Source of the DNA: Crocinitomicaceae bacterium
Lineage (GTDB): Bacteria > Bacteroidota > Bacteroidia > Flavobacteriales_D > Crocinitomicaceae
DNA: 64,000 nt
Assembly: GCA_028689775.1 (NCBI GenBank)
Contig: JAQVCM010000014.1
Span: 1-64,000, forward strand
Direction: 5' to 3'
This document shows positions 17,586 through 26,160 of this stretch, one piece after another. The notes beneath the pieces are model-generated. The model worked only from the letters and a program-made list of their open reading frames with translations. It did not search any database and was not told the DNA's origin. Position 1 is the stretch's first letter, and each line of letters starts with the position of its first letter. The position numbers and the translations under genes were made by a program.

Positions 17586-18521
17586 ATGAGAGACTTCCTA
17601 AATCTAGCACCTTTGCAAAGTTTTACCGATCATCATTTTCGAAATGCTTTTCAGGAATTTATGGGCGATGTGGATCAATTTTATGCACCGTATTTGAAGA
17701 TGAACAACGATGGAACGATAAAAGAAGGTCCGAAAAAAGACATTCTACCTAAAAATAATCCATTCGAACCCGTTATTCCGCAATTGATGGCCTGCTGTCC
17801 AGCCGATTTCTTTATCATGGCAGATTACATTGCCGATTTAGGATACACGGAGGTCAATTGGAATTTAGGTTGCCCCTACCCGATGGTTGCCAAACGCGAC
17901 TTAGGTTCTGGAATCTTGAACAAACCAGAAAAAATTACGCATATTTTAGATGAAGTTTTGCCGAAGACCAAGCTTCAGGTGGGAATCAAAATGCGCATGG
18001 GTTATGAAGACACCAACGACATTCTAAAAATTCTTCCAGAACTGAATGCGTATCCTTTGACAGAAATCATAGTTCATGCGCGCTATGGAAAACAACTTTA
18101 CCAAGGAGAATGCGACCGCCATCAATTCACCAACTGCATTCCGCTGACAAATCATCGCTTGACTTACAACGGTGATATTCGTTCTGTCGCAGAATTTAGA
18201 ACTTTAAAAACCATGTTTCCAGAAGTGAATCATTGGATGATTGGCCGCGAAGCAATCGGGAATCCATTTCTCTTTGAAATGATTCAGGAAGATAGCGAAG
18301 AATTACCGGAAGACTGGAGAAGTGTTTTTGAATCTTTTTTAGTTCAATTATTAGAAAACCACCTTTCAGAATCTGACAACCAAGGAAATATCTTTTTGAA
18401 AACCAAACATTATTGGGAATATTTCCATGCTGGAGTTCTAAAGGAAACGGGAGATTACCGAAGATTTAAAAAGCTGAAAAATCTAGACGACTACCGAACA
18501 TTTTTGTCTGATTTTGTTTAA
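17586..18521 (+). CDS. dus: tRNA-dihydrouridine synthase family protein
   Basis: A flavoenzyme of the Dus family, which reduces uridine to dihydrouridine in the tRNA D-loop with FMN and NADPH. The TIM barrel starts with NLAPLQSFTDHHFR; the catalytic cysteine is Cys96 in NWNLGCPYPM; VGIKMRMGY, IIVHARYG, LTYNGDI and MIGREAIGNPFLF line the FMN/phosphate site. At 311 residues it is of normal length for the catalytic plus helical domains. It is convergent with the response-regulator gene at 18650. The subfamily (DusA/B/C type) cannot be fixed by eye, although the short form without extensions is DusC- or bacteroidal-like. Confidence 0.92.
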   Translation: MRDFLNLAPLQSFTDHHFRNAFQEFMGDVDQFYAPYLKMNNDGTIKEGPKKDILPKNNPFEPVIPQLMACCPADFFIMADYIADLGYTEVNWNLGCPYPMVAKRDLGSGILNKPEKITHILDEVLPKTKLQVGIKMRMGYEDTNDILKILPELNAYPLTEIIVHARYGKQLYQGECDRHQFTNCIPLTNHRLTYNGDIRSVAEFRTLKTMFPEVNHWMIGREAIGNPFLFEMIQEDSEELPEDWRSVFESFLVQLLENHLSESDNQGNIFLKTKHYWEYFHAGVLKETGDYRRFKKLKNLDDYRTFLSDFV

Positions 18522-18649
18522 GAATATCAATTGAGGATCTTAAACTTAGCGGCTTTTCACAGCAGGACGATACAAGCTTATAGAACAAAAGAAGATTGGA
18601 AAAATGAATTAAATCTAAGCATGATTATGTTAGAAAAACAGCAATTCAA

Positions 18650-19303
18650 CTACTCAATAATATTCCTTTTCTTGGCTTGTTGAATCGCTTCAATTTTGGA
18701 GTGAACTTGCAGTTTTCTGTAAATGTTTTCAATGTGTTTTCGAATGGTAAATGGCGAAAGAACCAAGTTTTCAGCGATTAAGTGATACGTTAACCCTTTG
18801 CTTAATTGTTCCAAAACCTCCACTTCACGTGAAGTCAATTGTACTTCATCGAGTTGTACTTCTCTTTCCATCACCAATGGATTTCTTAGTAATTTCAGCG
18901 TCTTCATGGCAATGGAAGGTGTCATTGCGGCACCGCCGTTGATGGTTTGAAGAATGCCGTCGTACAGCGTTTGCGGATCAACCTCTTTCAAGAAATAACC
19001 ATCTGCACCTGCTTGAATCGCTTTGAAAACACTTTCATCGTTATCTAGCACCGTTAACATGATGATTTTAATCTGCGGATGTAAATTCTTGATGATTTCT
19101 GTTGCTTGAATTCCATTCATTTTAGGCATTTCAATGTCCATCAAAATCACTTGAACATTGTTTTCTTCCTTTATTTTTTCACACGCCATCGCGCCATCGA
19201 CTGCTGTAAATTTAATGTGAATGTCTTCAAAAAAGGATAGTTTATCGAGAACAGCTTTTATTAAAAAAGCATTATCGTCAATCACTGCTACGTTTATTTT
19301 CAT
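18650..19303 (-). CDS. NarL/LuxR-type response regulator
   Basis: An N-terminal receiver domain has the acidic pocket VIDD (7-10), phosphoacceptor Asp56 in VILMDIEMP and a C-terminal-side Lys near FLKE (about 104-106). A LuxR-type helix-turn-helix follows at about 150-195 (LTSREVEVLEQLSKG, then the HIENIYRKL recognition helix). The 217 residues match the NarL family. The gene follows the histidine kinase by 4 nt, so it is its cognate regulator. Target genes are unknown; neighbours include a sodium:alanine-type symporter and outer-membrane proteins. Confidence 0.95.
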   Translation of the reverse strand: MKINVAVIDDNAFLIKAVLDKLSFFEDIHIKFTAVDGAMACEKIKEENNVQVILMDIEMPKMNGIQATEIIKNLHPQIKIIMLTVLDNDESVFKAIQAGADGYFLKEVDPQTLYDGILQTINGGAAMTPSIAMKTLKLLRNPLVMEREVQLDEVQLTSREVEVLEQLSKGLTYHLIAENLVLSPFTIRKHIENIYRKLQVHSKIEAIQQAKKRNIIE

Positions 19304-19307
19304 CTGC

Positions 19308-21143
19308 TTACGATCTTGGAATTTGATTTAAAGTTAAAACGATTGTTGTTCCGTTTTCACTACTTGTTAAACGTAAAGTTGCTTCCACTTCACTTGCTCT
19401 TTTCTGCATGCTGCTCAAACCTTTACCTTCATAGTTTTGATCTGCCTGAAAACCAGAACCATTATCAGAAATCTCAAAAATAATTTGTTGATTTTGAGTA
19501 GAAACTTTCACAACGACTTCACTTGCTTTGCTATGTTTCACCGCGTTATTTACTGCTTCTTGAATAATGCGATAAATATTCATTCCCGTTTTGGAATCGT
19601 ATTCTGGTCTCCAATTTTCACCCAATTCGTCATGAAAAGTAAACCGCATGTTGGGAACTGAACGCGTTGCATTTTCAATGAAATTGGCAATTCTAATTTT
19701 CAAATCTTCAATATCGATGTGATGTTGATTCATCGCCCAAATTGTATCTCTTAATTCTACAATGGTATCTTTCACAAAATCACTCACCATCGACAAGCGA
19801 GAACTGATTTTTTCATCCCTATTTCCCATAAAATGCTTCAACGTATCAACGGATGAAATGACGAAAGTGAGCTGGGAACCAATGTTATCGTGTAAATCTC
19901 TCGAAATATTTAAACGTTGTTGCTGCAACAAATTATCAGCTTCAACACGTTGCACTTCCATCTTCAACCTATTTTCATTCTGTTGTTGCTCGATTCGTAT
20001 GCGTTGACCTCTGTAGATTAAAAAACCAATGATTGCTACTAAAAATGATAAAAGAGTTAGTCCAGCAATCCACTGATTACGGCTTTGAATGTTTAATTCT
20101 TTCGCAGCAATTTCACTTTCCTGAATCAACAATTGTTTCTCTTTTTCGGAAGTTTGATATTTTTCATTGATGTTTTCGACATTTTTAATTTTTTCAATGT
20201 TGTATAAGCTGTCCCTTAACGTCATCAATTGTCTCTGTAATTTCAATGCTTCCTGAAAGTTTCCCTTGCGTTCTGTGTTGTGAATCAACCCTTTTAAATT
20301 CTCAATTTCAATGTCTGCATACTTAATATTCCACGCAATTTTATTTGATTTTAAAATATATGCATTCGACTTTTCAAATTGTGCGGTTTTAGAATACAAT
20401 TGACCCAAATAGCTGTAATTAAGACACAAAGCAAAGGAGTCTTTGGTTTCTTGAAAATAGAACACGGATTCTAAGAGGTATTTTTCGCTTTCCGTCCATT
20501 TTGACTGAATAAGGTAATTGTAGCCGATGAAACTTAAAGCATAACCAATACCAGTTGAATCCTTTCGCTCCTTTTGAATTTCCAAAGAGCGCCTGTATCG
20601 ACTCTGTGCTTCTTGCTGATTGCCCATTTGCTCGTACACCACACCACTTTCATTCAAAGCAACAGCAATTCCTTCTTGATTTCCTTGTTTTACTTGAAGT
20701 TTTAAAAGCAAATCGTAATAATTCAACGCTTTGTTCGTGTTCTCTAATTTGCGATGAACTCTTGCAATTTTATTCAAAACAATTCCTTTCCCTGTGAAAT
20801 CATTTTGCTTTTCGTAAATCTTCAAAGCAATTAAATGATAGTGTAAAGCTGAATCCATCTCGGATTTAAAATGAAAAATATCACCCAGTGCAGCAGCAAA
20901 GAACACCAAATTATTTTGCGATTTCTCTTTTTGAGCAAGCGAATAGCCTTTTCTTGCTATTCCCATCTGCTTTCCAAATTTCACATCGCCGCCGTTTTCC
21001 AGTTGCACGCGCAAAGTTGAAAGTTCAGCGTCGGGTTTTTGGGCAGCTGAAATCTGAATTGAGAAAACCAATAAAAATATAGAAAGAAAGTATTTCAAGT
21101 AAAGTGAGTTTAAGTCAATGAAGATATTATTATTTTTTCTCAC
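19308..21143 (-). CDS. TPR-containing sensor histidine kinase (HisKA_3 type)
   Basis: A sensor kinase with a secretion signal, a periplasmic array of TPR helices (about 80-310), a coiled linker (about 320-355), one membrane span (358-377), a HisKA_3 dimerisation domain with the phosphorylated His418 in SRDLHDNIGSQ, and a C-terminal HATPase domain (about 500-611, with NNAVKHS and DNGSGF). The longest frame starts with GTG at 21143 and overlaps the upstream gene by 14 nt. A TTG at 21098 would give a cleaner signal peptide (KYFLSIFLLVFSIQISAAQ) and is my preferred alternative. It pairs with the regulator at 18650. The stimulus is unknown. Confidence 0.92.
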   Translation of the reverse strand: MRKNNNIFIDLNSLYLKYFLSIFLLVFSIQISAAQKPDAELSTLRVQLENGGDVKFGKQMGIARKGYSLAQKEKSQNNLVFFAAALGDIFHFKSEMDSALHYHLIALKIYEKQNDFTGKGIVLNKIARVHRKLENTNKALNYYDLLLKLQVKQGNQEGIAVALNESGVVYEQMGNQQEAQSRYRRSLEIQKERKDSTGIGYALSFIGYNYLIQSKWTESEKYLLESVFYFQETKDSFALCLNYSYLGQLYSKTAQFEKSNAYILKSNKIAWNIKYADIEIENLKGLIHNTERKGNFQEALKLQRQLMTLRDSLYNIEKIKNVENINEKYQTSEKEKQLLIQESEIAAKELNIQSRNQWIAGLTLLSFLVAIIGFLIYRGQRIRIEQQQNENRLKMEVQRVEADNLLQQQRLNISRDLHDNIGSQLTFVISSVDTLKHFMGNRDEKISSRLSMVSDFVKDTIVELRDTIWAMNQHHIDIEDLKIRIANFIENATRSVPNMRFTFHDELGENWRPEYDSKTGMNIYRIIQEAVNNAVKHSKASEVVVKVSTQNQQIIFEISDNGSGFQADQNYEGKGLSSMQKRASEVEATLRLTSSENGTTIVLTLNQIPRS

Positions 21144-21504
21144 TTTTCAATTCTTGGATCAATTTCATTGATTTATTTATTTGTTCAGTTGTAAAATGCA
21201 TGTTCAATTCCATCATTTTAGCCACAACTTCAGTGGATTTATTTTCTTCTGAAATTTCTTTCAAAAACGTTAGATGCATGTTCATTTGCACGATTTTTTC
21301 ATCCATTTCATGCTGAATTTCGCTTAAATTGGATAATTTCACTTGTTGCGCCTTGTAAATTTTCATCTTCTCTCGCAATTTAAGTTGTAATTGCATCGGT
21401 TTTTCCTGCAAGCGAATACGAACCAACCGATTGTCAAGAATCAAGAAAGTGATGATAAAAAACAACAGGATAACGAACAAATACAAAATATAAATAAGCG
21501 GCAT
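21130..21504 (-). CDS. Small membrane-anchored coiled-coil protein upstream of a two-component system
   Basis: A 124-residue protein with one N-terminal membrane span (about 4-23) followed by a charged, heptad-like helix to the end (for example QLQLKLREKMKIYKAQQ). No family is recognised. It is the first gene of a three-gene unit with the histidine kinase and response regulator; its stop codon lies inside the longest reading of the kinase gene, suggesting translational coupling. A TAAATTTG promoter element sits 25 nt upstream of the ATG. Because its helical part faces the cytoplasm if the N-terminus is outside, it could contact the kinase, but that is inference. Confidence 0.7.
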   Translation of the reverse strand: MPLIYILYLFVILLFFIITFLILDNRLVRIRLQEKPMQLQLKLREKMKIYKAQQVKLSNLSEIQHEMDEKIVQMNMHLTFLKEISEENKSTEVVAKMMELNMHFTTEQINKSMKLIQELKSEKK

Positions 21505-21529
21505 GACGAAGGTAAATTGACAGTTGCCG

Positions 21530-21537
21530 CAAATTTA
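21530..21537 (-). promoter_or_regulatory. -7 promoter element of the two-component operon
   Basis: TAAATTTG on the minus strand, 25 nt before the ATG of the small membrane protein, matches TAnnTTTG. Confidence 0.5.
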
Positions 21538-21684
21538 ACGCAAAGGTTTCTCAATTTATATAAGTCACTTGCCGTATATCTCGGGCAAACACAAAGGAGG
21601 CAGCATTTCGTTTCTCTCAGGTACTAAATAACTCGATGAACTTTGCAATTAAAACATCTTGATGCAAATCGACTCTTCAATCCA

Positions 21685-23304
21685 CTACATTTTAGCTACA
21701 TCTTCCAGCCCTTCTTTCAAAGCATCTTTCTTAATTTTAATTGCGTGCATGTATTCCTTCAATTCAGTTCGTACAATCGGTGCCAGAATGACCAATCCGA
21801 TGATGTTGGGAACTGCCATGGCGAAAATCATCGCATCTGAAAAATCGACAACGGAACCAAGACTGATGGTTGCTCCGATGTATGTAAAAACCACAAAAAT
21901 GAATTTATAAATCATTTCCGCTTTTTTACTTCTGCCGAATAAATAAGCCCAACCTTGCATTCCGTAGTATGACCACGAAATCATGGTGGAAAAAGCGAAA
22001 AGAATTACCGCGATTGTCAACACAATAGAAAAATGAGGAATGGCACTATCAAAAGCAATTGCTGTCAACTCTACGCCACCAGTAACCGATTGACCGTATT
22101 CTAAAATGTTGTGATCGATGTTGGTAATGATGATCACCAAAGCGGTCATCGTACAAATGACAACGGTATCGATAAACGGTTCTAGCAAAGAAACGATTCC
22201 TTCTGAAGCTGGATATTTTGTTTTTACTGCGGAGTGCGCAATGGCAGCAGAACCAATTCCTGCTTCGTTTGAGAAAGCTCCTCTTCGGATTCCTTGGATT
22301 AAAACACCAACAAAACCACCACCGATTCCAGGTCCAGTAAACGCTCCTTCAAAAATCAAACTGAAAGCGGTTCCGATGTATTGATAATTGATTCCGATGA
22401 TAATCAAAGCGCCCAACGCGTATATACCTGCCATGAATGGAACGACTTTTTCGGTCACACGGGCAATTCGCTTGATTCCTCCAATAATCACGATGGCAAC
22501 CACAATCGCCATCACAATTCCGAAATAAACGGATGCATTGGTGTCTTGCAAACCAAACAATTGGTTAAACTGCGCAGCAGCTTGGTTGGATTGAAACATG
22601 TTTCCTCCGCCTAATGATCCGCCCACGGTGAAAATCGCAAATATAACAGCGAGTACTTTTCCGAAAATAATCATTTCCTTCTCACCCAAGCCCTTTTTCA
22701 AATAGTACATTGGACCACCATAAACAGTTCCGTCTGGACCGATATCTCTAAATTTGACACCCAAAGTACATTCTGTAAACTTAGATGCCATTCCGAAAAT
22801 ACCTGCAACAATCATCCAAAATGTTGCACCTGGTCCACCGATTGATAAAGCAACTCCGGCAATATTCCCTAAACCTACCGTAGCAGAAAGCGCAGCTGTC
22901 AAGGCTTGAAAATGAGAAACTTCTCCTTCGGTTTTATCTTCTTCTAAAATCTCTTCGATGTGCTCTTGCTGTTCTTCAATGCTGACATCTTTGTACAATT
23001 TATCCACATCGTGTTGTTCTACATCGGCATAATCTCCTTTGACGACTTTGATGGCAGTCCAAAAATGTCTGATGTTTATAAAACGGAAGTAAATCGTAAA
23101 ATAAACTGCACCACCGATTAGGACAATTAAAACCCAGGGAATCCGAAAGGTTTCGGTAAATCTAATTTCATAAAAAATAAAATCGACAAACCAGCCGGTG
23201 TAACTTTTGAAAATAACATCTAATTCGTTGGCTTCTGGTGTAACTTGAGAATAAGAAAAGAGTGAAATGAATAAAAGAGTTAGTAATAGGAAATATTTCT
23301 TCAT
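21685..23304 (-). CDS. AGCS-family sodium:alanine/glycine symporter
   Basis: A 539-residue polytopic membrane protein of the alanine-or-glycine:cation symporter family, importing small neutral amino acids with sodium or protons. Family motifs include SATVGLGNIAGVALSIGGPGATFWMI, TLGVKFRD, GGPMYYLKKGLG and RGAFSNEAGIGSAAIAHSA. The N-terminus begins with a signal-peptide-like segment ending in SYSQ, and a strongly acidic cytoplasmic insert (about 90-125, with VSIEEQQEHIEEILEED) separates the first spans, as in several Bacteroidota members. It is monocistronic by spacing. Substrate is inferred from the family. Confidence 0.93.
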   Translation of the reverse strand: MKKYFLLLTLLFISLFSYSQVTPEANELDVIFKSYTGWFVDFIFYEIRFTETFRIPWVLIVLIGGAVYFTIYFRFINIRHFWTAIKVVKGDYADVEQHDVDKLYKDVSIEEQQEHIEEILEEDKTEGEVSHFQALTAALSATVGLGNIAGVALSIGGPGATFWMIVAGIFGMASKFTECTLGVKFRDIGPDGTVYGGPMYYLKKGLGEKEMIIFGKVLAVIFAIFTVGGSLGGGNMFQSNQAAAQFNQLFGLQDTNASVYFGIVMAIVVAIVIIGGIKRIARVTEKVVPFMAGIYALGALIIIGINYQYIGTAFSLIFEGAFTGPGIGGGFVGVLIQGIRRGAFSNEAGIGSAAIAHSAVKTKYPASEGIVSLLEPFIDTVVICTMTALVIIITNIDHNILEYGQSVTGGVELTAIAFDSAIPHFSIVLTIAVILFAFSTMISWSYYGMQGWAYLFGRSKKAEMIYKFIFVVFTYIGATISLGSVVDFSDAMIFAMAVPNIIGLVILAPIVRTELKEYMHAIKIKKDALKEGLEDVAKM

Positions 23305-23532
23305 AGGGAAATAATTGTGTCTTCTAGTTAAAACGAGATGAATGATTCTTAAATATCCCCTAAAAATAGGGAAAACTCAAGGAAAGACAATGGAAATCAT
23401 CAAGCTTCTTTGAAATTCAACACGTTCAAAGTCATTCAAACACAATCAAATCACTTAAAATCAAACACTTTCACCAACTTATTTTTCTTCTATTTTGTGA
23501 AGAATGGAATGCTTGCTTGGTGTTTTTATTGT

Positions 23533-23570
23533 ATGCTTTAGATACGCAATGCATTGCGTATCTAAAGCAT
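23533..23570. repeat. 38-bp perfect palindrome
   Basis: ATGCTTTAGATACGCAATG is followed at once by its exact reverse complement, with no loop. It lies 8 bp beyond the stop codon of the DUF5686 gene. There is no T run on either side, so it is not a standard intrinsic terminator. Confidence 0.95.
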
Positions 23571-23578
23571 GTAAAACT

Positions 23579-25975
23579 CTACATTTTAAAATTGATGCTG
23601 AATTTAATCGTCATGTTTTTATCAAATTTTGGAACGGAATAAGGTCCATAATTGCTAAAAATTCCTGCTCCAATTGAGAAAAAACTAGATACCAATAAAT
23701 TATCCAAGATGATTCCACCTTCGTAATAGCCTTTTTCCATGGTTTCGAAAACAGTATTTGGATGATTGGCTTGATTTTTCATCGTTCCAAATCCGATGGC
23801 GTGGTGCACTGATAATTGTGGTTCGAACCAACTCTTTTTGGTTTTCCAAGCTAACAAACGTACTCTTGTGAAAAGACTCACTTGCTGATCGTTGTAAAAT
23901 CTGCTCGGTTCCATCGTTTCAAAGGTATTTGGAACGGTTAATCTCCAGCGAACTCCAGTTGCATTTCCAGTATGTAGCAAGAATAAAGGAACACTTCCTT
24001 CCGTTTTGGATGCACTCAAAACCCAGATAAAATTACCGAATCCACGAAGAGAAACATCTTGTGACAACGCTGCATTTAAGCGTAAATAATCGTATTTTGA
24101 ATCAAAAACTCCTGCAATTCCGTGCGTTGCTCTCACTTTTAATTTTGGAAATTTAGATCCTTTGGAAATTCTTTTGTTTCCCAATTGGATGATTTTCTCT
24201 CTGAAATGCCAAGAAAATTCCAAACCAACTTCTGAGAGGTCAACTTGTGAGGGTTCTAAAACGGAATTTCGAGCAAATTGATATCCTTCCGTATAATACA
24301 AGCGTTGGTAATTCCCAAAAACCGCCAGTTTCATCGTTGGAACAACATAACCAGAAAGCGCTACTTCCGCCAGTCGCTTTCTATCTTTATTCAAACTGTA
24401 TAAATTGCGAAGCATCGAATTGATGTTGACACCATCTTTGAGATAAGAAAACCTGTCTCCTCCTCGTTCTTCCACATCTTGTTGGTATTTCAAATGCAAT
24501 TTAAAGTCATTTCTTGGATAGATTTTAAAGTCTGCAAAACCGCCATATTTCCAATCTTTATCGCTTGTTGCCCAGGCGAAATATCCGCCAACAGTTGCAC
24601 GTTTCATTAATTTTTCAGAAGTTTCTAAACCCAATCCGAGTCGAAATCCTTCATACATGTTGTAATTGGCTAAACGCAATAAATCCAAGTTTACATTTCC
24701 CAAAGGTAATTTTGCATCTGCCAGCGCCATCAACAGTTTCAAACGCATTTCTAACCTATTTTCTTTGGAAATACTATCAATTACCTGATACGTTTTTCGT
24801 TCTTGATCCGTCAGGTTATAAACCCGCGTTGAATCCCAATGATTATCGGATTTTCGGTCTGCATTTCGCTCCGTTTCAATGGCTACACTTTTAAAATCTC
24901 GTTTCCGCAAATCGGGATCGAGGACCATGTTATCGACATAGGTATTTCCTTTTCCGATGATCGAGGAATTTTTCAACTCTGAATTGATATTTATAATCGG
25001 CATGCTGATTTCCGAACTTAATTTTTTAGGAAACCATTTTTTACCATCGATAAATTGGTATTCTTGAACCACTCGAATGGTTATTGCATCGCCCGGTTCA
25101 TTCGGTTCTGAAATTACTTTTTCAATCGCCCAACCGTTGGTATTGATAAACAATTGTCCTTTCAAACCGTCAAAATTCTTTCCTTTTCTTGGTCGGTACG
25201 AAATGGTAAACGTAGTATCTAAACCAACGACCGTTGTATCTTCCATCAAAAACAAATAACGTCTCGTTCCTCCCAATGCGATTGGATTGATATACGCTTT
25301 CCCCATCAATTCAAACTGATTGTCGTAAAAACTAAACGATTGCATTTCGTTGGCAAAAGTGGAAAACATCGGATCTTTAAAACCAGAAACTTTATAAGCT
25401 GTGATGACTTCATTGTCGCGATTTGGTGGCATGAATTTTCGAGTAGAACTACTTTCCATCAAAAACAAATACTGACTCGTGAACAGATTTCGGATTTGAA
25501 TCAAGGAAGAATCTTCCGTTTCAGCTGGAATTTGCTCCAAAGCAGTTGGATCCATCGTGAAATAGAATTTACTGTAACTGTTGTATTCAAACGCATTATT
25601 TGCCAGCGGACTATTTTTCTTTCGATTCGCAATCACTTGATCCATAATTCGATGTGCAGGATTTTCTCCCGGGAGAATTTTCACCTCATCCAACAACATG
25701 GCTTCAGCATCTAAAAAAATCTCGTTGTTGGTAATGTCAATCGTCGAAATCGTCGAATCTAAATATCCAAGCGTTTTCAATTTAATGGATTTAACCGCTT
25801 TTAAATCAATGGTGAAATATCCATCGATGTCTGCCAAAACGGAAGCTTGATTGTCGAAAGAAATCTTTACAAACGGAATGGTTTCCAGAGTTCGAGCGTC
25901 TTTGATCTGAACTTTATCTTGCGAAAAGACAGTGATAGCAAATGCCAAAAAAGCGATGATGGTTGCGATTTTCAT
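23579..25975 (-). CDS. DUF5686 / carboxypeptidase-regulatory-like outer-membrane protein
   Basis: A 798-residue protein with a signal peptide (1-18), an N-terminal carboxypeptidase-regulatory-like domain (about 20-100; VQIKDARTLETIPFVKISF), a conserved central part beginning PGENPAHRIMDQVIANRKKNSP (typical of DUF5686) and a C-terminal outer-membrane barrel (about 430-798) ending with alternating strands to IKFSINFKM. DUF5686 proteins are common barrels of Bacteroidota with unproven function. It sits upstream of the AGCS gene and downstream of the TonB-receptor gene, all on the minus strand. A TAATTTTG element ends 4 nt before the ATG, suggesting a leaderless or very short leader mRNA. Confidence 0.85.
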   Translation of the reverse strand: MKIATIIAFLAFAITVFSQDKVQIKDARTLETIPFVKISFDNQASVLADIDGYFTIDLKAVKSIKLKTLGYLDSTISTIDITNNEIFLDAEAMLLDEVKILPGENPAHRIMDQVIANRKKNSPLANNAFEYNSYSKFYFTMDPTALEQIPAETEDSSLIQIRNLFTSQYLFLMESSSTRKFMPPNRDNEVITAYKVSGFKDPMFSTFANEMQSFSFYDNQFELMGKAYINPIALGGTRRYLFLMEDTTVVGLDTTFTISYRPRKGKNFDGLKGQLFINTNGWAIEKVISEPNEPGDAITIRVVQEYQFIDGKKWFPKKLSSEISMPIININSELKNSSIIGKGNTYVDNMVLDPDLRKRDFKSVAIETERNADRKSDNHWDSTRVYNLTDQERKTYQVIDSISKENRLEMRLKLLMALADAKLPLGNVNLDLLRLANYNMYEGFRLGLGLETSEKLMKRATVGGYFAWATSDKDWKYGGFADFKIYPRNDFKLHLKYQQDVEERGGDRFSYLKDGVNINSMLRNLYSLNKDRKRLAEVALSGYVVPTMKLAVFGNYQRLYYTEGYQFARNSVLEPSQVDLSEVGLEFSWHFREKIIQLGNKRISKGSKFPKLKVRATHGIAGVFDSKYDYLRLNAALSQDVSLRGFGNFIWVLSASKTEGSVPLFLLHTGNATGVRWRLTVPNTFETMEPSRFYNDQQVSLFTRVRLLAWKTKKSWFEPQLSVHHAIGFGTMKNQANHPNTVFETMEKGYYEGGIILDNLLVSSFFSIGAGIFSNYGPYSVPKFDKNMTIKFSINFKM

Positions 25976-25979
25976 TCGG

Positions 25980-25987
25980 CAAAATTA
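25980..25987 (-). promoter_or_regulatory. -7 element directly at the DUF5686 start
   Basis: TAATTTTG on the minus strand with only CCGA between it and the ATG, the same arrangement as at mutS2 (3916-3923). Confidence 0.5.
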
Positions 25988-26020
25988 AGCTATTAATTTT
26001 GAATTTGATTCTTTTTTTTG

Positions 26021-26160
26021 GTGATGTGGGATCGGTGGTGAGTGATGGGTGATCGGTGATGGGTGATGGGTGGTGGGTGATGGGTGGTGGGAGTTTCCGA
26101 ACACCGCTCACCGAACACTGTCCACCGTTCACCGACAACCGTTCACCGTCTACCCAACAC
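26021..26160. repeat. Inverted pair of degenerate heptamer arrays
   Basis: From 26021 to about 26090 ten units follow the pattern GTGRTSG (GTGATGG, GTGATCG, GTGGTGG). From 26098 to 26160 nine units follow CGNNCAC (CGTTCAC, CGAACAC), which is the same class on the other strand. The two arms could pair imperfectly in register. The right arm runs into the last codons of the TonB-receptor gene. Confidence 0.9.

Noticed and set aside
23533..23570. The 38-bp palindrome as an intrinsic terminator
   Set aside because: Neither strand has a T run after the stem, and a loopless 19-bp stem differs from the clear terminators found elsewhere in the window.
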